From Desulfobulbaceae bacterium (GTDB taxonomy: Bacteria > Desulfobacterota > Desulfobulbia > Desulfobulbales > Desulfurivibrionaceae): DNA of 37,562 nt. Of the stretch, positions 18,166 to 26,969 are shown piece after piece. Location: positions 1 to 37,562 of the forward strand of contig SJBG01000005.1 of assembly GCA_004332195.1 (NCBI GenBank), read 5' to 3'. A program made the position numbers and the translations under genes. The notes under the pieces were generated by a model. The model saw nothing but the letters and a program-made list of their open reading frames with translations. It was not told the origin of the DNA and ran no database searches. Within the stretch, counting starts at the first letter, position 1. Each line of letters starts with the position of its first letter.

Positions 18166-19983
18166 ATGAATACCAACAACCACGACCCTGTCGGCTCTAT
18201 TCCCATCGCCGGGGAAGCGACCGCCACCCGCGCGAAGGTGACAGGGACCGCAAGTTCCCCAGCTCCACCGCCCGCAAAACCCCGGCGGAAAGTGTACGAT
18301 TACAGGTTGATCCGCCACCACGGCGTCACCAGATTCCTGCCTCGGTTACAATCAAGGTCGCAACTCTCATCTCGCATCTTTTGGCCCGCCCTGCTCACCG
18401 CCACCATCCTGATCCTATACCTGATTGGCTCCCTGGTTTTCGTGCCCCTGGTGGCTCCCCGCATGATGGCCCAAATCCTGGAACACAAACTAGAGCGTTC
18501 GGTAACTATTGCTCGGGTTAAATGGCAACCTGTGGCCGGGCGTCTGGTTCTGCACAACGGAATCATCGGCCCCAGACTGGCCGATCCCTTCGATCGGGTG
18601 GATCCGCTGCTATCCTTCCGCACCATGACTTTTGACTGTAGTTTTTTTGCCCTACTGCGCGGAAGATCGTTGATTAAAACTCTGAACATTGAGCAGGGCT
18701 ACTTTCATTTGACGCGAACGAAGGAAAAGACCTACAACTTTGCTCTACCCACCAAAAGTCGCTTAGCTTCCCGCTTGCTGCCCAGCAAAGTGGAAATACT
18801 CAACAATCGCCTGGATTTTAGCGATCAGAGCCATGCTCCACCATTTACCGGTGGCATTGCCGACTTAAACGGCATCATCCGGCATGATCACGTTGCCGGT
18901 AAGATTGAAATTGACCTGCGGGCCAATGGTCCTGAGGAAACCGCGATCACCCTGCAAGGGGTCCTGAGACCCGCGGACACCCCGGTATCTCTGGGGAAAC
19001 CCGCAACCGATTTGACCCTGCACCTTCGTCAAGCCCCAATAATCGCTTTTGCCAATTACCTTGAGCCCCTGCTGGGGGTCGAAATAAGCGGAGGTCAGCT
19101 TGATCTGCGGGGAAATCTCACCAGTGATGGCCGTAAACTCCGTATCGACCAGCAGTTAATCATCAGCTCCTTGCGCTTTGACCAACGCCCTGATGCCGAT
19201 TCCGATCTATCCTTGCTTCAGGCGCTGCTCACTAATCAAAACGATAAGCTGCGCCTCAGTCTCCCCTTGGTTGTCAGCCTGAGTCCAGCTCCAGTCCCAG
19301 GCCCGGACCCGGGCTCAGGCTCAGACCCCGGACCAGGATCAGGTCTAGACTATCGCCCCTCCTCTTATCTCCAAGCGCTGGCTAGCGCCCTGAACAAGCG
19401 CCAAGTTGCGGCTGCCGCCACCCCTTTTGCCGTATTGCGTCAAGAGCTGCCCGAACTGGAAATTGCCGAGCACATCACTTTCAGGCCCGGGAGCGCCGAA
19501 CTGAGTCGGTCCGGCGGCCGGGCCCTCGACCAACTGGCAACCGCGCTCGGCCATCGGCCTTGGCTGACCCTGCAAATCCAGGGGATCAGCGATCCCATTG
19601 GTGATCGGGAAGCACTGCAAGTCGCGCAAGCACGGCAGATCAAGGAGCAGCAACGACAGGCAGTGGCGGCTCTGGCTCGAAAACTGACGGCCGGCACCGG
19701 CACTTATCCGTCCAGACCGGATGCCCCGCTGCCGGAGTTGCCGGCAAGCGCCATCACCCGACCATCCCCAATCAACATTGGCCAAAGAGAGCTCCTGGCT
19801 CTGGCCAACCAACGCCAACAGGTCGCCTATCAACGCCTGAGCGCCGCTCTCCCCCAGGGGGAAACCAACCGCCTCAAACTCGGATTCCCGAAAATTGCTG
19901 AACCAGCGAACAACTTTAATCAACAACAAACCGCTACCGTTAATTTCCAGCTAAGCCACCAACAACCCGCGATTAGCTTTTAG
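18166..19983 (+). CDS. DUF748/AsmA-like envelope protein with Pro-Gly linker
   Basis: The 605-residue protein has a basic cytoplasmic N-terminus with Ala/Pro-rich part, one transmembrane helix (about residues 72-96) and a large periplasmic part that resembles the DUF748/AsmA family (beta-rich, with motifs like VKWQPVAGRLVLHNG and LDLRGNL). An unusual linker rich in Pro, Gly, Ser and Asp (about residues 378-397) separates it from a C-terminal part with ITFRPGSAELS, similar to the OmpA-like end of some DUF748 proteins. AsmA-like proteins act in lipid transport and outer-membrane homeostasis; the exact role here is unknown. The stop lies in a TTAGCCG repeat. Confidence 0.75.
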   Translation: MNTNNHDPVGSIPIAGEATATRAKVTGTASSPAPPPAKPRRKVYDYRLIRHHGVTRFLPRLQSRSQLSSRIFWPALLTATILILYLIGSLVFVPLVAPRMMAQILEHKLERSVTIARVKWQPVAGRLVLHNGIIGPRLADPFDRVDPLLSFRTMTFDCSFFALLRGRSLIKTLNIEQGYFHLTRTKEKTYNFALPTKSRLASRLLPSKVEILNNRLDFSDQSHAPPFTGGIADLNGIIRHDHVAGKIEIDLRANGPEETAITLQGVLRPADTPVSLGKPATDLTLHLRQAPIIAFANYLEPLLGVEISGGQLDLRGNLTSDGRKLRIDQQLIISSLRFDQRPDADSDLSLLQALLTNQNDKLRLSLPLVVSLSPAPVPGPDPGSGSDPGPGSGLDYRPSSYLQALASALNKRQVAAAATPFAVLRQELPELEIAEHITFRPGSAELSRSGGRALDQLATALGHRPWLTLQIQGISDPIGDREALQVAQARQIKEQQRQAVAALARKLTAGTGTYPSRPDAPLPELPASAITRPSPINIGQRELLALANQRQQVAYQRLSAALPQGETNRLKLGFPKIAEPANNFNQQQTATVNFQLSHQQPAISF

Positions 19984-20000
19984 CCGTTAGCCGTTAGCCG
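19980..20000. repeat. TTAGCCG heptamer, three tandem copies
   Basis: Three perfect copies of TTAGCCG start at 19980. The first supplies the TAG stop codon of the DUF748 gene. A change in copy number would not affect the protein, because the stop lies at the start of the array. Confidence 0.9.
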
Positions 20001-20073
20001 TTTATGCAAATGCAGCATATTACTGAAACGCAGCGTCAGACTGGCAATCGTGCTCAAGCAACTTAAAAAAAAA

Positions 20074-21672
20074 TCAGCAATGCTCTCGGGTTTTATGGAA
20101 AGTTATCCGGGGGTAGAGCTCCATGGTTCGGGAGAGCATCCAAGGGCTTTCACTTAAAAAAGTTAAATGTTCATCGGAATCCAAGGCCAGATTGGCCTGA
20201 TTTTTGGCCGCAAACTCGGACATCACCTTGCCCTCATCGGCGGAAACCCAGCGGGCGGCGCCATAAGGCGCCGGTTCGTAATCGGCATCCACCCCATACT
20301 CCGCCTTGAGCCTAGCCACCGTCACCTCAAACTGCAAAACACCCACCGCGCCCAGGATGAACTCACCGCCGAAGAGGGGTCGGAAAACCTGAATCGCCCC
20401 CTCTTCGGCCAACTGCCGTAAGCCTTTCGCCAAGTGCTTGGCCCGGATGGGATTTTTAAGGATTACCCGACGAAAATGCTCGGGGGCAAAGTTTGGAACC
20501 CCGCTGAAACGGATTGCACTCTTGGCGGTGCTGAAAGTATCGCCGATCTTAATGGTCCCATGATTGTAAATGCCAATGATGTCACCGGCAAAGGCCGCCG
20601 CGATATGACTCCGGTCTTGGGCCATGAAAGTAGTGGCATTAGGCATAATCACCTCCTTGCCCAGACGCTGGTGCCAGACCTTCATCCCCGGGCTAAAGCT
20701 TCCCGAACAAATGCGCAGAAAAGCAATGCGGTCGCGATGGGCCGGATTCATGTTGGCCTGCACCTTGAAGATAAAACCGGAAAACTCCTCTTCCTCCGGA
20801 CATATGGGGCGAGGCTCGGCGGGACGGCACCCCGGCGGGGGCGCCAGTTCGACAAAGGCGTCCAGCAGCTCCTTGACCCCGAAATTATTGATGGCACTAC
20901 CAAAAAACACCGGAGTTTGAGCGGCCCTGAGAAACTCTTGATGTTCGTAGGGGTTGGCCGCCCCCGCCAGCAGTTCAAGATCTTCACGCAATTTATCCGC
21001 CACCGGGCCGCCCAACAATTTATCGAGCAGGGGATCGTTCGGCTTCTTAATCAATACCCCACCCTCTTCCGGGTGGCGATCTCGACCGGGGGCAAAGAGG
21101 TGCAACTGGCCCCGATAAAGGTCATAAACTCCTTTGAACTGCTTACCCATGCCCACTGGCCAGGAGAGTGGCACACATTCAATCTGTAATTTATCTTCAA
21201 TTTGCGTCAGAATTTCCAGCGGCTCCAGCCCTTCCCGGTCGAGTTTATTAACAAAGGTGATGACCGGAGTATTACGCATCCGGCAAACCTCCATCAGCTT
21301 TTCAGTCTGGAGTTCAACCCCTTTGTTATGATCAATAACCATCAGCGCACTATCCACGGCGGTAAGCACCCGATAAGTGTCTTCGGAGAAGTCCTGATGG
21401 CCGGGAGTATCAAGTAAGTTGACGGTGTAATCCCGGTAAATAAACTGCATCACTGAGGAGGTTACCGAAATGCCACGCTCTTTTTCAATCGCCATCCAGT
21501 CGCTGGTGGCGTAACTGGCGGCCTTGCGGGCCTTGACCGAGCCGGCCAACTGAATCGCCCCACCAAAGAGCAGAAGTTTTTCAGTTAAGGTAGTCTTACC
21601 GGCGTCGGGATGACTGATAATGCCAAAAGTCCGCCGGGAAGCTATTTTTTTTGCCAACTTACTGGAGTTCAT
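20074..21672 (-). CDS. prfC: Peptide chain release factor 3
   Basis: The 532-residue translational GTPase recycles RF1/RF2 from the ribosome. Its G domain shows [13 protein letters not shown] (P-loop), the switch region [17 protein letters not shown] (G3) and NKLDREG (G4). The RF3-specific signature [16 protein letters not shown] follows the P-loop. The start ATG at 21672 lies four bases after AGAGG; GTG at 21675 would be too close to that site. It is downstream of dsrD on the same strand but separated by a strong terminator. It ends facing the DUF748 gene, with a T9 run just after its stop. Confidence 0.96.
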   Translation of the reverse strand: MNSSKLAKKIASRRTFGIISHPDAGKTTLTEKLLLFGGAIQLAGSVKARKAASYATSDWMAIEKERGISVTSSVMQFIYRDYTVNLLDTPGHQDFSEDTYRVLTAVDSALMVIDHNKGVELQTEKLMEVCRMRNTPVITFVNKLDREGLEPLEILTQIEDKLQIECVPLSWPVGMGKQFKGVYDLYRGQLHLFAPGRDRHPEEGGVLIKKPNDPLLDKLLGGPVADKLREDLELLAGAANPYEHQEFLRAAQTPVFFGSAINNFGVKELLDAFVELAPPPGCRPAEPRPICPEEEEFSGFIFKVQANMNPAHRDRIAFLRICSGSFSPGMKVWHQRLGKEVIMPNATTFMAQDRSHIAAAFAGDIIGIYNHGTIKIGDTFSTAKSAIRFSGVPNFAPEHFRRVILKNPIRAKHLAKGLRQLAEEGAIQVFRPLFGGEFILGAVGVLQFEVTVARLKAEYGVDADYEPAPYGAARWVSADEGKVMSEFAAKNQANLALDSDEHLTFLSESPWMLSRTMELYPRITFHKTREHC

Positions 21673-21702
21673 CACGCCTCTTGCCGTTTTTAATCAACGC
21701 AA

Positions 21703-21735
21703 AAACCGGGTCAGCCGCAAGGCTTGACCCGGTTT
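21703..21735 (-). terminator. Intrinsic terminator of the dsrABD operon
   Basis: On the minus strand AAACCGGGTCA (21735-21725) pairs perfectly with TGACCCGGTTT (21713-21703) around an 11-nt loop, and a T run (TTTTT) follows. It starts 29 bases after the dsrD stop and lies before the prfC start, so it ends the sulfite reductase transcript and isolates prfC. Confidence 0.88.
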
Positions 21736-21763
21736 AAGACTTTCTAGCGATGGGAGGGACGAG

Positions 21764-21994
21764 CTACTTTTCTTCGTCCTTGGCCCGACCCTTGGCCGCG
21801 TACATGGTGGTGCTGCCGGAGGACCAGAAAACCATCTTGCCTTCCTTCACCAATTCGTTGGCGGCGTTCTTGATAACCCGAGGCTTGGACTCGGGATCAC
21901 AGGCATAAAAATCCTTGACATAAAGCTGAGCCTTGGGGCCCTTCAACGCCTTCTCAAGAATCTTTTCTTTCAACTCATCGACGCTCAAGGCCAT
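21764..21994 (-). CDS. dsrD: DsrD, activator of dissimilatory sulfite reductase
   Basis: The 76-residue winged-helix protein is found next to dsrAB in organisms with reductive-type enzymes and is reported to stimulate DsrAB. Seen here are SVDELKEKILEKA, AQLYVKDF, and the wing VKEGKMVFWSSGSTTMY. The correct ATG (21994) follows AAGGAG; an upstream extension into dsrB has no coding character. It is the last gene of the operon, 22 bases after dsrB. Its presence supports use of the pathway in the reducing direction, though some sulfur disproportionators and sulfide oxidisers in this phylum also have it. Confidence 0.95.
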   Translation of the reverse strand: MALSVDELKEKILEKALKGPKAQLYVKDFYACDPESKPRVIKNAANELVKEGKMVFWSSGSTTMYAAKGRAKDEEK

Positions 21995-22016
21995 AACAGT
22001 TCTCCTTGTTCCCAGG

Positions 22017-23147
22017 TTATTTGATGTGGTTGGTGAACTTGAAGTTGGTGGTGGTCCGCCAGGTATTGTAAGCCAACCGATAATCATCAATGGACTTGTC
22101 GGTAAAAGGAATATCGCAAATTTCAAAGAACTTTTCCCAACCAATCCGCTCAGCCCACTCACCAACCCGCTCATACTTATGAGCGTTGGCGGCCCAGGTA
22201 TCCAGGATCTTCTTCACTACCGCGACGGTCTCCGGCCAGCGGGGCGGGGTGTTGGGCAAGAAGGGAACTACCATCTTGGAGAAAGCGGGGCCGGTCCGGG
22301 TGTTGGACACCTTGCCGCCCACCAGGATGGCAATCCCTGAACCTTCGGGATCGGCCAAGGGCATCGCCGGACACATAGTGTAGCAGTTACCGCAGAACAT
22401 ACAGCGATCGGCGTTAACCTTAACTGACTTGACCATAGTACCGTCGTCAAGCTTGACCGAGGAGGGCTTGATTGCACCCAAGGGGCAGGAAGCTACCGCC
22501 AGCGGCAACTCACAAAGACCGGTGATAGCATCGTGATCAACCATCGGCGGCTTGCGATGCACGCCGAGGATCGCAATATCAGAGCAGTGAACCGCCCCGC
22601 ACATGTTGAGGCAGCAGGCCAGAGCCAGTTTACACTTGGCCGGCAACTTCATCTCAGTAAATTGCTCAAAAATTTCGTCCATAACCGCCTTGACCACGCC
22701 GGAGGCGTCGGTGGCCGGGGTGTGGCAGTGAATCCAGCCCTGGGTATGCACAATGTTGGATACACAGGCGCCGGCGCCACCCACCGGGAACCTGCCTCCC
22801 CTGGAGGCCAGGTCGTCAAGCAAAGGCTGGACCTTGGATTCGGCATCGACCATGAACTCGATATTGTTGCGGGTAGTCCAGCGGACCGTGCCTTGGCAAT
22901 GCTTGTCTGCGATATCACAGACTTCGCGGATGTGCTCAACGGAAATCAGCCGGGCGCTGCCCACCCGAACGGTGTGGCACTCAGCTCCGGTTTCGCTCAC
23001 ATGCTTGAGCACCCCGGGACGGGTAATCTCATGATACAACCACTTGCCGTAATTGTCCTTGATGACCTGGGGAAACATCTTTTCGTAGTGAGGGGGACCA
23101 ATGTCGGTGATCCGGTCTTTCATTGGATTTTGTGGATCGTAACCCAT
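22017..23147 (-). CDS. dsrB: Dissimilatory sulfite reductase beta subunit
   Basis: The 376-residue subunit pairs with DsrA to reduce sulfite with siroheme and iron-sulfur clusters, handing sulfur to DsrC. The siroheme-linked cluster region shows [13 protein letters not shown] (Cys141) and [15 protein letters not shown] (about 176-190). The ferredoxin domain shows [10 protein letters not shown] and [16 protein letters not shown] (Cys249, 252, 255, 259). ATG follows AGGAGG. The gap to dsrA is 120 bases, wider than is usual for this pair, and holds a small palindrome. A complete, normal-sized gene. Confidence 0.97.
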   Translation of the reverse strand: MGYDPQNPMKDRITDIGPPHYEKMFPQVIKDNYGKWLYHEITRPGVLKHVSETGAECHTVRVGSARLISVEHIREVCDIADKHCQGTVRWTTRNNIEFMVDAESKVQPLLDDLASRGGRFPVGGAGACVSNIVHTQGWIHCHTPATDASGVVKAVMDEIFEQFTEMKLPAKCKLALACCLNMCGAVHCSDIAILGVHRKPPMVDHDAITGLCELPLAVASCPLGAIKPSSVKLDDGTMVKSVKVNADRCMFCGNCYTMCPAMPLADPEGSGIAILVGGKVSNTRTGPAFSKMVVPFLPNTPPRWPETVAVVKKILDTWAANAHKYERVGEWAERIGWEKFFEICDIPFTDKSIDDYRLAYNTWRTTTNFKFTNHIK

Positions 23148-23220
23148 ATCTAACTACCTCCTGAAATTATGAGATATTTTTTACGCATTGATTATCGCTG
23201 AGTTTTCATTGGCAATCGAT

Positions 23221-23235
23221 TCCGTTACTAACGGA
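23221..23235. other. Perfect 15-nt palindrome between dsrA and dsrB
   Basis: TCCGTTA and TAACGGA flank a single central C. The arms are too close for a normal RNA hairpin, so a dimeric protein site or an mRNA processing point is more plausible than a terminator. No function is shown. Confidence 0.45.
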
Positions 23236-23267
23236 TTTTACCACTTATTGCTGAACGCGCTTCTTAA

Positions 23268-24545
23268 TCATTGCGCGTGCTTCTTACGGAACTCCTTGAT
23301 GTCACGCTGCCACCCGCCTTCTACTTCCTCTTCCCGCCAGAAAACGTAAGGGTTAGAGCGCGGCTCCTTAATATGCTGCGGCAGTGGTTCAATTTCCATA
23401 ACCCGCAGGAAGGTAGGCAAACCGATGCGCTGCATGGTCTCACCGAGACGCTCGCGATTCTTGCCATGCTCCATCCAATAATCCCAACATTTCTCGATGA
23501 TTTCGACCACTTCTTCAAACTCCGTCTCCGGATCAACTTTGAGGAAGGGGATAATCATGGTGCCAAGTTGCGCACCTTCAAGAATCGGGGCTTTAGCCCC
23601 CATCATGATCGAGGCTCCCTGCTCAACCCCAGGCCGCAAAGCCTTGGGCATGACGTTTAAGCAGTGCATGCAGCGGGTGCACTCGGCATCATCGATCTTC
23701 AGGGTATCACCCTCCATCCACATGCAGCCGGTGGGGCAAAGATCGAGAACTTCCGCCTTGATATTAAACTTATCGGCCCGACTGGGAATTGCGCCGCCCC
23801 CGGATTTGCTAGCGCCGTTAAGGTAGTTTTTGACTTCGGCCTGATTAATCCGAATATTGTCACGCCAGGTCCCGATAACGGAAAGGTCAGCTCGAGCAAG
23901 AGCAGATACGCAGTCGTTGGCGCAGCCGGAGAATTTAATCTTAAACTTATAAGGGAAAGCCGGACGGTGAATTTCATCCTGATACTTCATGGTCAGGCCA
24001 TAACAGAGGGCCTGCGTGTCAAAGCAGGACCACTCGCAGCGGGCCTTGCCAACACAGCACTCGGGAGTTCGCAGGTTGGATCCGGAACCGCCTAAGTCCC
24101 ACTGGAGATCGTGGGTCAGGTCGTAGAACAGGGGCTCAAGCTCTTCGGTTTTGGTGCCGAGCAGAATCAAGTCGCCGGTGGAACCATGCATGTTGGTCAT
24201 GCCGGAACCACGTTTTTCCCAGAGATCACAGAGCTTGCGCAGCAAATCCGTGCGGTAGAATTTGCTGGAGGGCTGGTTGAGACGAACGGTGTGGAAGTGA
24301 GCCACCCCGGGAAACTGGTCCGGGACGTCGGAATAACGACCGATGATGCCACCACCATAGCCAAAAACACCGACGATACCGCCGTGTTTCCAGTGAGTCA
24401 TCCGATCCTTAAACGATAGTTCCATCTGACCGATAATATCCCAGCATTGGGGACTCTTTTCGGCCTGACGTTTCAGGTCGCTGACAAAGCTTGGCCATGG
24501 ACCATTTTCAAGTTCGTCCATCAATGGCGTTTCGTGCTTCGACAT
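23268..24545 (-). CDS. dsrA: Dissimilatory sulfite reductase alpha subunit
   Basis: The 425-residue catalytic subunit carries the siroheme-[4Fe-4S] ligands Cys164, Cys170 (CCVGKARCEWSC), Cys208 and Cys212 (FSGCANDCVSA), and an inserted ferredoxin domain with Cys270/Cys274 (LCPTGCMW) and CTRCMHCLNVMP (289-300). HWKHGGIVGVFGYGGG (51-66) is the conserved N-terminal block. The start ATG 24545 follows AAGGAGG; an upstream in-frame start would run through the leader. Strongly similar in motifs to reductive bacterial DsrA. It leads the operon dsrA-dsrB-dsrD, with a leader of 130 nt or more, and is divergent from a persulfide reductase gene. Confidence 0.97.
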   Translation of the reverse strand: MSKHETPLMDELENGPWPSFVSDLKRQAEKSPQCWDIIGQMELSFKDRMTHWKHGGIVGVFGYGGGIIGRYSDVPDQFPGVAHFHTVRLNQPSSKFYRTDLLRKLCDLWEKRGSGMTNMHGSTGDLILLGTKTEELEPLFYDLTHDLQWDLGGSGSNLRTPECCVGKARCEWSCFDTQALCYGLTMKYQDEIHRPAFPYKFKIKFSGCANDCVSALARADLSVIGTWRDNIRINQAEVKNYLNGASKSGGGAIPSRADKFNIKAEVLDLCPTGCMWMEGDTLKIDDAECTRCMHCLNVMPKALRPGVEQGASIMMGAKAPILEGAQLGTMIIPFLKVDPETEFEEVVEIIEKCWDYWMEHGKNRERLGETMQRIGLPTFLRVMEIEPLPQHIKEPRSNPYVFWREEEVEGGWQRDIKEFRKKHAQ

Positions 24546-24675
24546 GTTTTCATCCTCCTTGGTTGAAATGTGTTTTGAGCAAAATTTTCCATACCCAGTG
24601 CCAATGTCAACGCCAGCGCCCTGCCCAACCACCTAACAAGGGAGGGGAAAAACACCTGCCCAGTGTCTCGTCTTT

Positions 24676-24705
24676 ATCATAAGCAAATAACGCAACACCA
24701 GTCAA
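24676..24705 (-). promoter_or_regulatory. Candidate dsrA promoter (proximal)
   Basis: On the minus strand TTGACT (24705-24700) is followed after 18 nt by TATGAT (24681-24676). Each box differs from consensus by one base. It would give a leader of about 125 nt before dsrA. Confidence 0.6.
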
Positions 24706-24782
24706 ACTGCCTTGATTAACCGCCAAGCGCAACGAGGTGGCAAAACAAACCAAAAACTTGAATAGATATTCACATCCCGGAA

Positions 24783-24811
24783 AGAGTATCCAGCCTACCG
24801 AGCGTTGTCAA
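24783..24811 (-). promoter_or_regulatory. Candidate dsrA promoter (distal)
   Basis: On the minus strand a perfect TTGACA (24811-24806) is followed after 17 nt by TACTCT (24788-24783), a weak -10. An A8 run lies just upstream (24813-24820 on the + strand) and could serve as an UP-like element. Confidence 0.35.
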
Positions 24812-24883
24812 TAAAAAAAATCAACGTTAGAACGCTTTCTCCTTTTTGCCTCTTGACCAACCAGGTTTTTCCCGGTGTTTTTC

Positions 24884-24979
24884 ACGGTCGGCTGGACTGC
24901 GGAAATATGTTATACTTCGCTCCTGCCGCCTTTTGTTTTTTTGTCTTTTGTCAAACAGGAGCTGGCGGTTGCCGACCGT
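24884..24979. promoter_or_regulatory. 9-bp inverted repeat around the persulfide reductase promoter
   Basis: ACGGTCGGC (24884-24892) is perfectly repeated in inverted form at 24971-24979. The candidate promoter of the rightward gene lies between the arms. Spacing of about 87 bp between arm starts is close to eight helical turns, so a looping regulator or an RNA stem in the long leader are both possible. Confidence 0.4.
24908..24916 (+). promoter_or_regulatory. Candidate extended -10 promoter of the persulfide reductase gene
   Basis: TGTTATACT gives an extended -10 (TGN before TATACT) with no good -35 box, which suggests activator dependence. The leader to the ATG at 25127 would be about 205 nt. 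The rest of the 581-base divergent gap (24546-25126) holds no gene I can support. Confidence 0.45.
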
Positions 24980-25126
24980 AGATTTTGCCAATCATTTGGC
25001 TCCATCTATATTTGGCCCCATCTTTATGAATAGTTGCAAGTTCGACTGATACGGGTTGAAATTGAACAAGCAAAGAGTCTGTAAAGTCAACCAAGTACCC
25101 AAACTGCTCAATTTTAGGGAGTTGCC

Positions 25127-26854
25127 ATGAACAAAAAAATCGTGATCATTGGTGGGGTTGCCGCCGGCCCCAAGACCGCCTGCCGCGTTAAAAGATTGCT
25201 ACCAAACGCCGAAGTTCGCATCATCGACCAAGATAACTTGATCTCCTACGGCGGTTGTGGCATCCCATATTACATATCTGGTGATATTTCCGACGAAAAT
25301 GAGTTGCGTAGCACTTTCTTTCATCTGATCAGGGATGAGGCTTTTTTTAGTCGCGCCAAGGGGGTGGAAGTCAGTACCAGAACCAGAGCTTTATCCATCG
25401 ACCGGCAACGCAAGAGAGTGCTGGTGGAAAACATTGACCGTGGAGGTCAGGAGCAGGTTGCCTACGACCAATTGGTCTTGGCCACCGGCAGCCGTCCCAA
25501 CCTGCTGCCCATTGACGGCGTTGATCTTGACGGCGTTTTTGTCATCAGTGATCTGCACCAGGCCATCTTCATTAAAGAGCGAATCATCAAAGGCGAGGTC
25601 AACCAAGTGGTGATCATCGGCGGCGGGGCCATCGGCATTGAAATGGCCGAGGCTTTTGTCGATCTCTGGGGACTTAAAGCGACCATTATTGAATTCATGC
25701 CCCAAATCATGCCCCGTCTGGTGGATTGGGAGTTTGCTAAAATGCTGGAAAATCATCTTGGTGAAAAAGGGGTTAAGGTTTATACCGGCGAGGGGGTCAC
25801 CGCCATCGAGGGCGAAAACGGCAAAGTCCGTCGGGTGCTAACCTCTCAGCGCCGTCTGGATGCCGACCTGGTGGTGATGGCGGTAGGCGTTCGGGCTCGC
25901 GGCGAACTGGCCCTCGCCGCGGGACTTATGGTTGATCCGCAGAATAATATTGTGGTCAACGAACGAATGCAAACCTCGGACCCCGACATTTACGCCGTCG
26001 GCGACTGTATTGCCGTGCGTAACCGCCTCACCGGCAAAAGCGGTATCGCCCCCATGGGTTCGCTCGCCAACAGAGAGGGGCGGATCGTCGCCGATAATTT
26101 GGCCGGAATTCCCACTCGCTATCAAGGGGGGATCGGGAGTTTCATCCTCAAGGCCTTTGATTGTTGTGTCGGAGCAACCGGGCTAACCTTAGAGACAGCC
26201 AGAGCCGAGGGATTCAACGCCGCGGCGGTCACCACCGCCCAATCCGATCGAGCCCATTTCTTTCCCAATCAGACGACCATCCCCCTGCGTCTGGTTTTTG
26301 CTACCGATACCCGCCGTCTTCTCGGCGTCCAGGGCTTCGGACCAATGGGAGACGCGGTGCTGGCCAGAATTAACACTGCGGCCGCTCTTTTGACTAAAGG
26401 GGCGACCATTGATGATGTCAGCCAAGTGGAGATGGCCTATGCCCCACCCTTTGCCACCGCCCAGGATGCCCTTAACGCTGCCGCCAATGTCGCCGACAAC
26501 CTGGCGGCCGGACGATTGCGCTATGTTGAAATTAAGGATTTTATCACCTGGGTGACTGATTTCTCAGGTCGACCAGACTGGGCGAACTGGGTGGCCCTCG
26601 ATATTCGCCACCCCAACGAAGCCGGGCTCCTGGTCGCCAAGTTTGGTCATGACAAATGGTTAAGCATTCCCTATGTCGAAATCAGGGAACGCTACCAAGA
26701 GTTGTCCAAAAACAAAATCATGCTGATTATTTGCGACGCCGGCACTCGTTCTTGGGAAACCCAGGCATTTCTCGACGGGGTTGGCTTAAAAAATACGCTA
26801 GTCTTGGGCGGAGGCTTAAATGTTATCCGCCGTCTGGGGGTGGACTGGCTTTAG
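25127..26854 (+). CDS. Fused CoA-disulfide/persulfide reductase with C-terminal rhodanese (CoADR-Rhd, Npsr type)
   Basis: The 575-residue flavoprotein has an FAD Rossmann motif (IIGGVAAGPKTACR, residues 7-20), a redox cysteine Cys44 in SYGGCGIPYY (the SFxxC motif of CoA-disulfide reductases), an NAD(P)H motif (IIGGGAIGIEMAEAF, about 163-177), a third FAD motif (DIYAVGDC) and a dimerisation domain. From about residue 478 comes a rhodanese domain with the active loop CDAGTRS (Cys536). Characterised relatives reduce CoA disulfides, CoA persulfide and polysulfide with NAD(P)H. The gene is divergent from dsrABD, which fits a role in sulfane-sulfur turnover. ATG follows TAGGGAG. Substrate preference cannot be told from sequence. 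Confidence 0.93.
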   Translation: MNKKIVIIGGVAAGPKTACRVKRLLPNAEVRIIDQDNLISYGGCGIPYYISGDISDENELRSTFFHLIRDEAFFSRAKGVEVSTRTRALSIDRQRKRVLVENIDRGGQEQVAYDQLVLATGSRPNLLPIDGVDLDGVFVISDLHQAIFIKERIIKGEVNQVVIIGGGAIGIEMAEAFVDLWGLKATIIEFMPQIMPRLVDWEFAKMLENHLGEKGVKVYTGEGVTAIEGENGKVRRVLTSQRRLDADLVVMAVGVRARGELALAAGLMVDPQNNIVVNERMQTSDPDIYAVGDCIAVRNRLTGKSGIAPMGSLANREGRIVADNLAGIPTRYQGGIGSFILKAFDCCVGATGLTLETARAEGFNAAAVTTAQSDRAHFFPNQTTIPLRLVFATDTRRLLGVQGFGPMGDAVLARINTAAALLTKGATIDDVSQVEMAYAPPFATAQDALNAAANVADNLAAGRLRYVEIKDFITWVTDFSGRPDWANWVALDIRHPNEAGLLVAKFGHDKWLSIPYVEIRERYQELSKNKIMLIICDAGTRSWETQAFLDGVGLKNTLVLGGGLNVIRRLGVDWL

Positions 26855-26969
26855 GGTGCGGTTTTTGGAGATTGCGATTTCGATTTAGACCATCAGTTGA
26901 CAGCTACCGGTGGACCATGACAATGTATCGGATTTATTCGTTTGCTTCCGAGAGATTCAACGAGCGGGC

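Noticed and set aside
24846-25049. 67-codon frame in the dsrA / persulfide reductase gap
   Set aside because: It overlaps the candidate promoter and inverted repeat, has no ribosome site and has an unconvincing composition.
26855-26969. Gap between the persulfide reductase gene and aroB ends
   Set aside because: The two genes converge here, but I could find neither a clear terminator nor a small gene.
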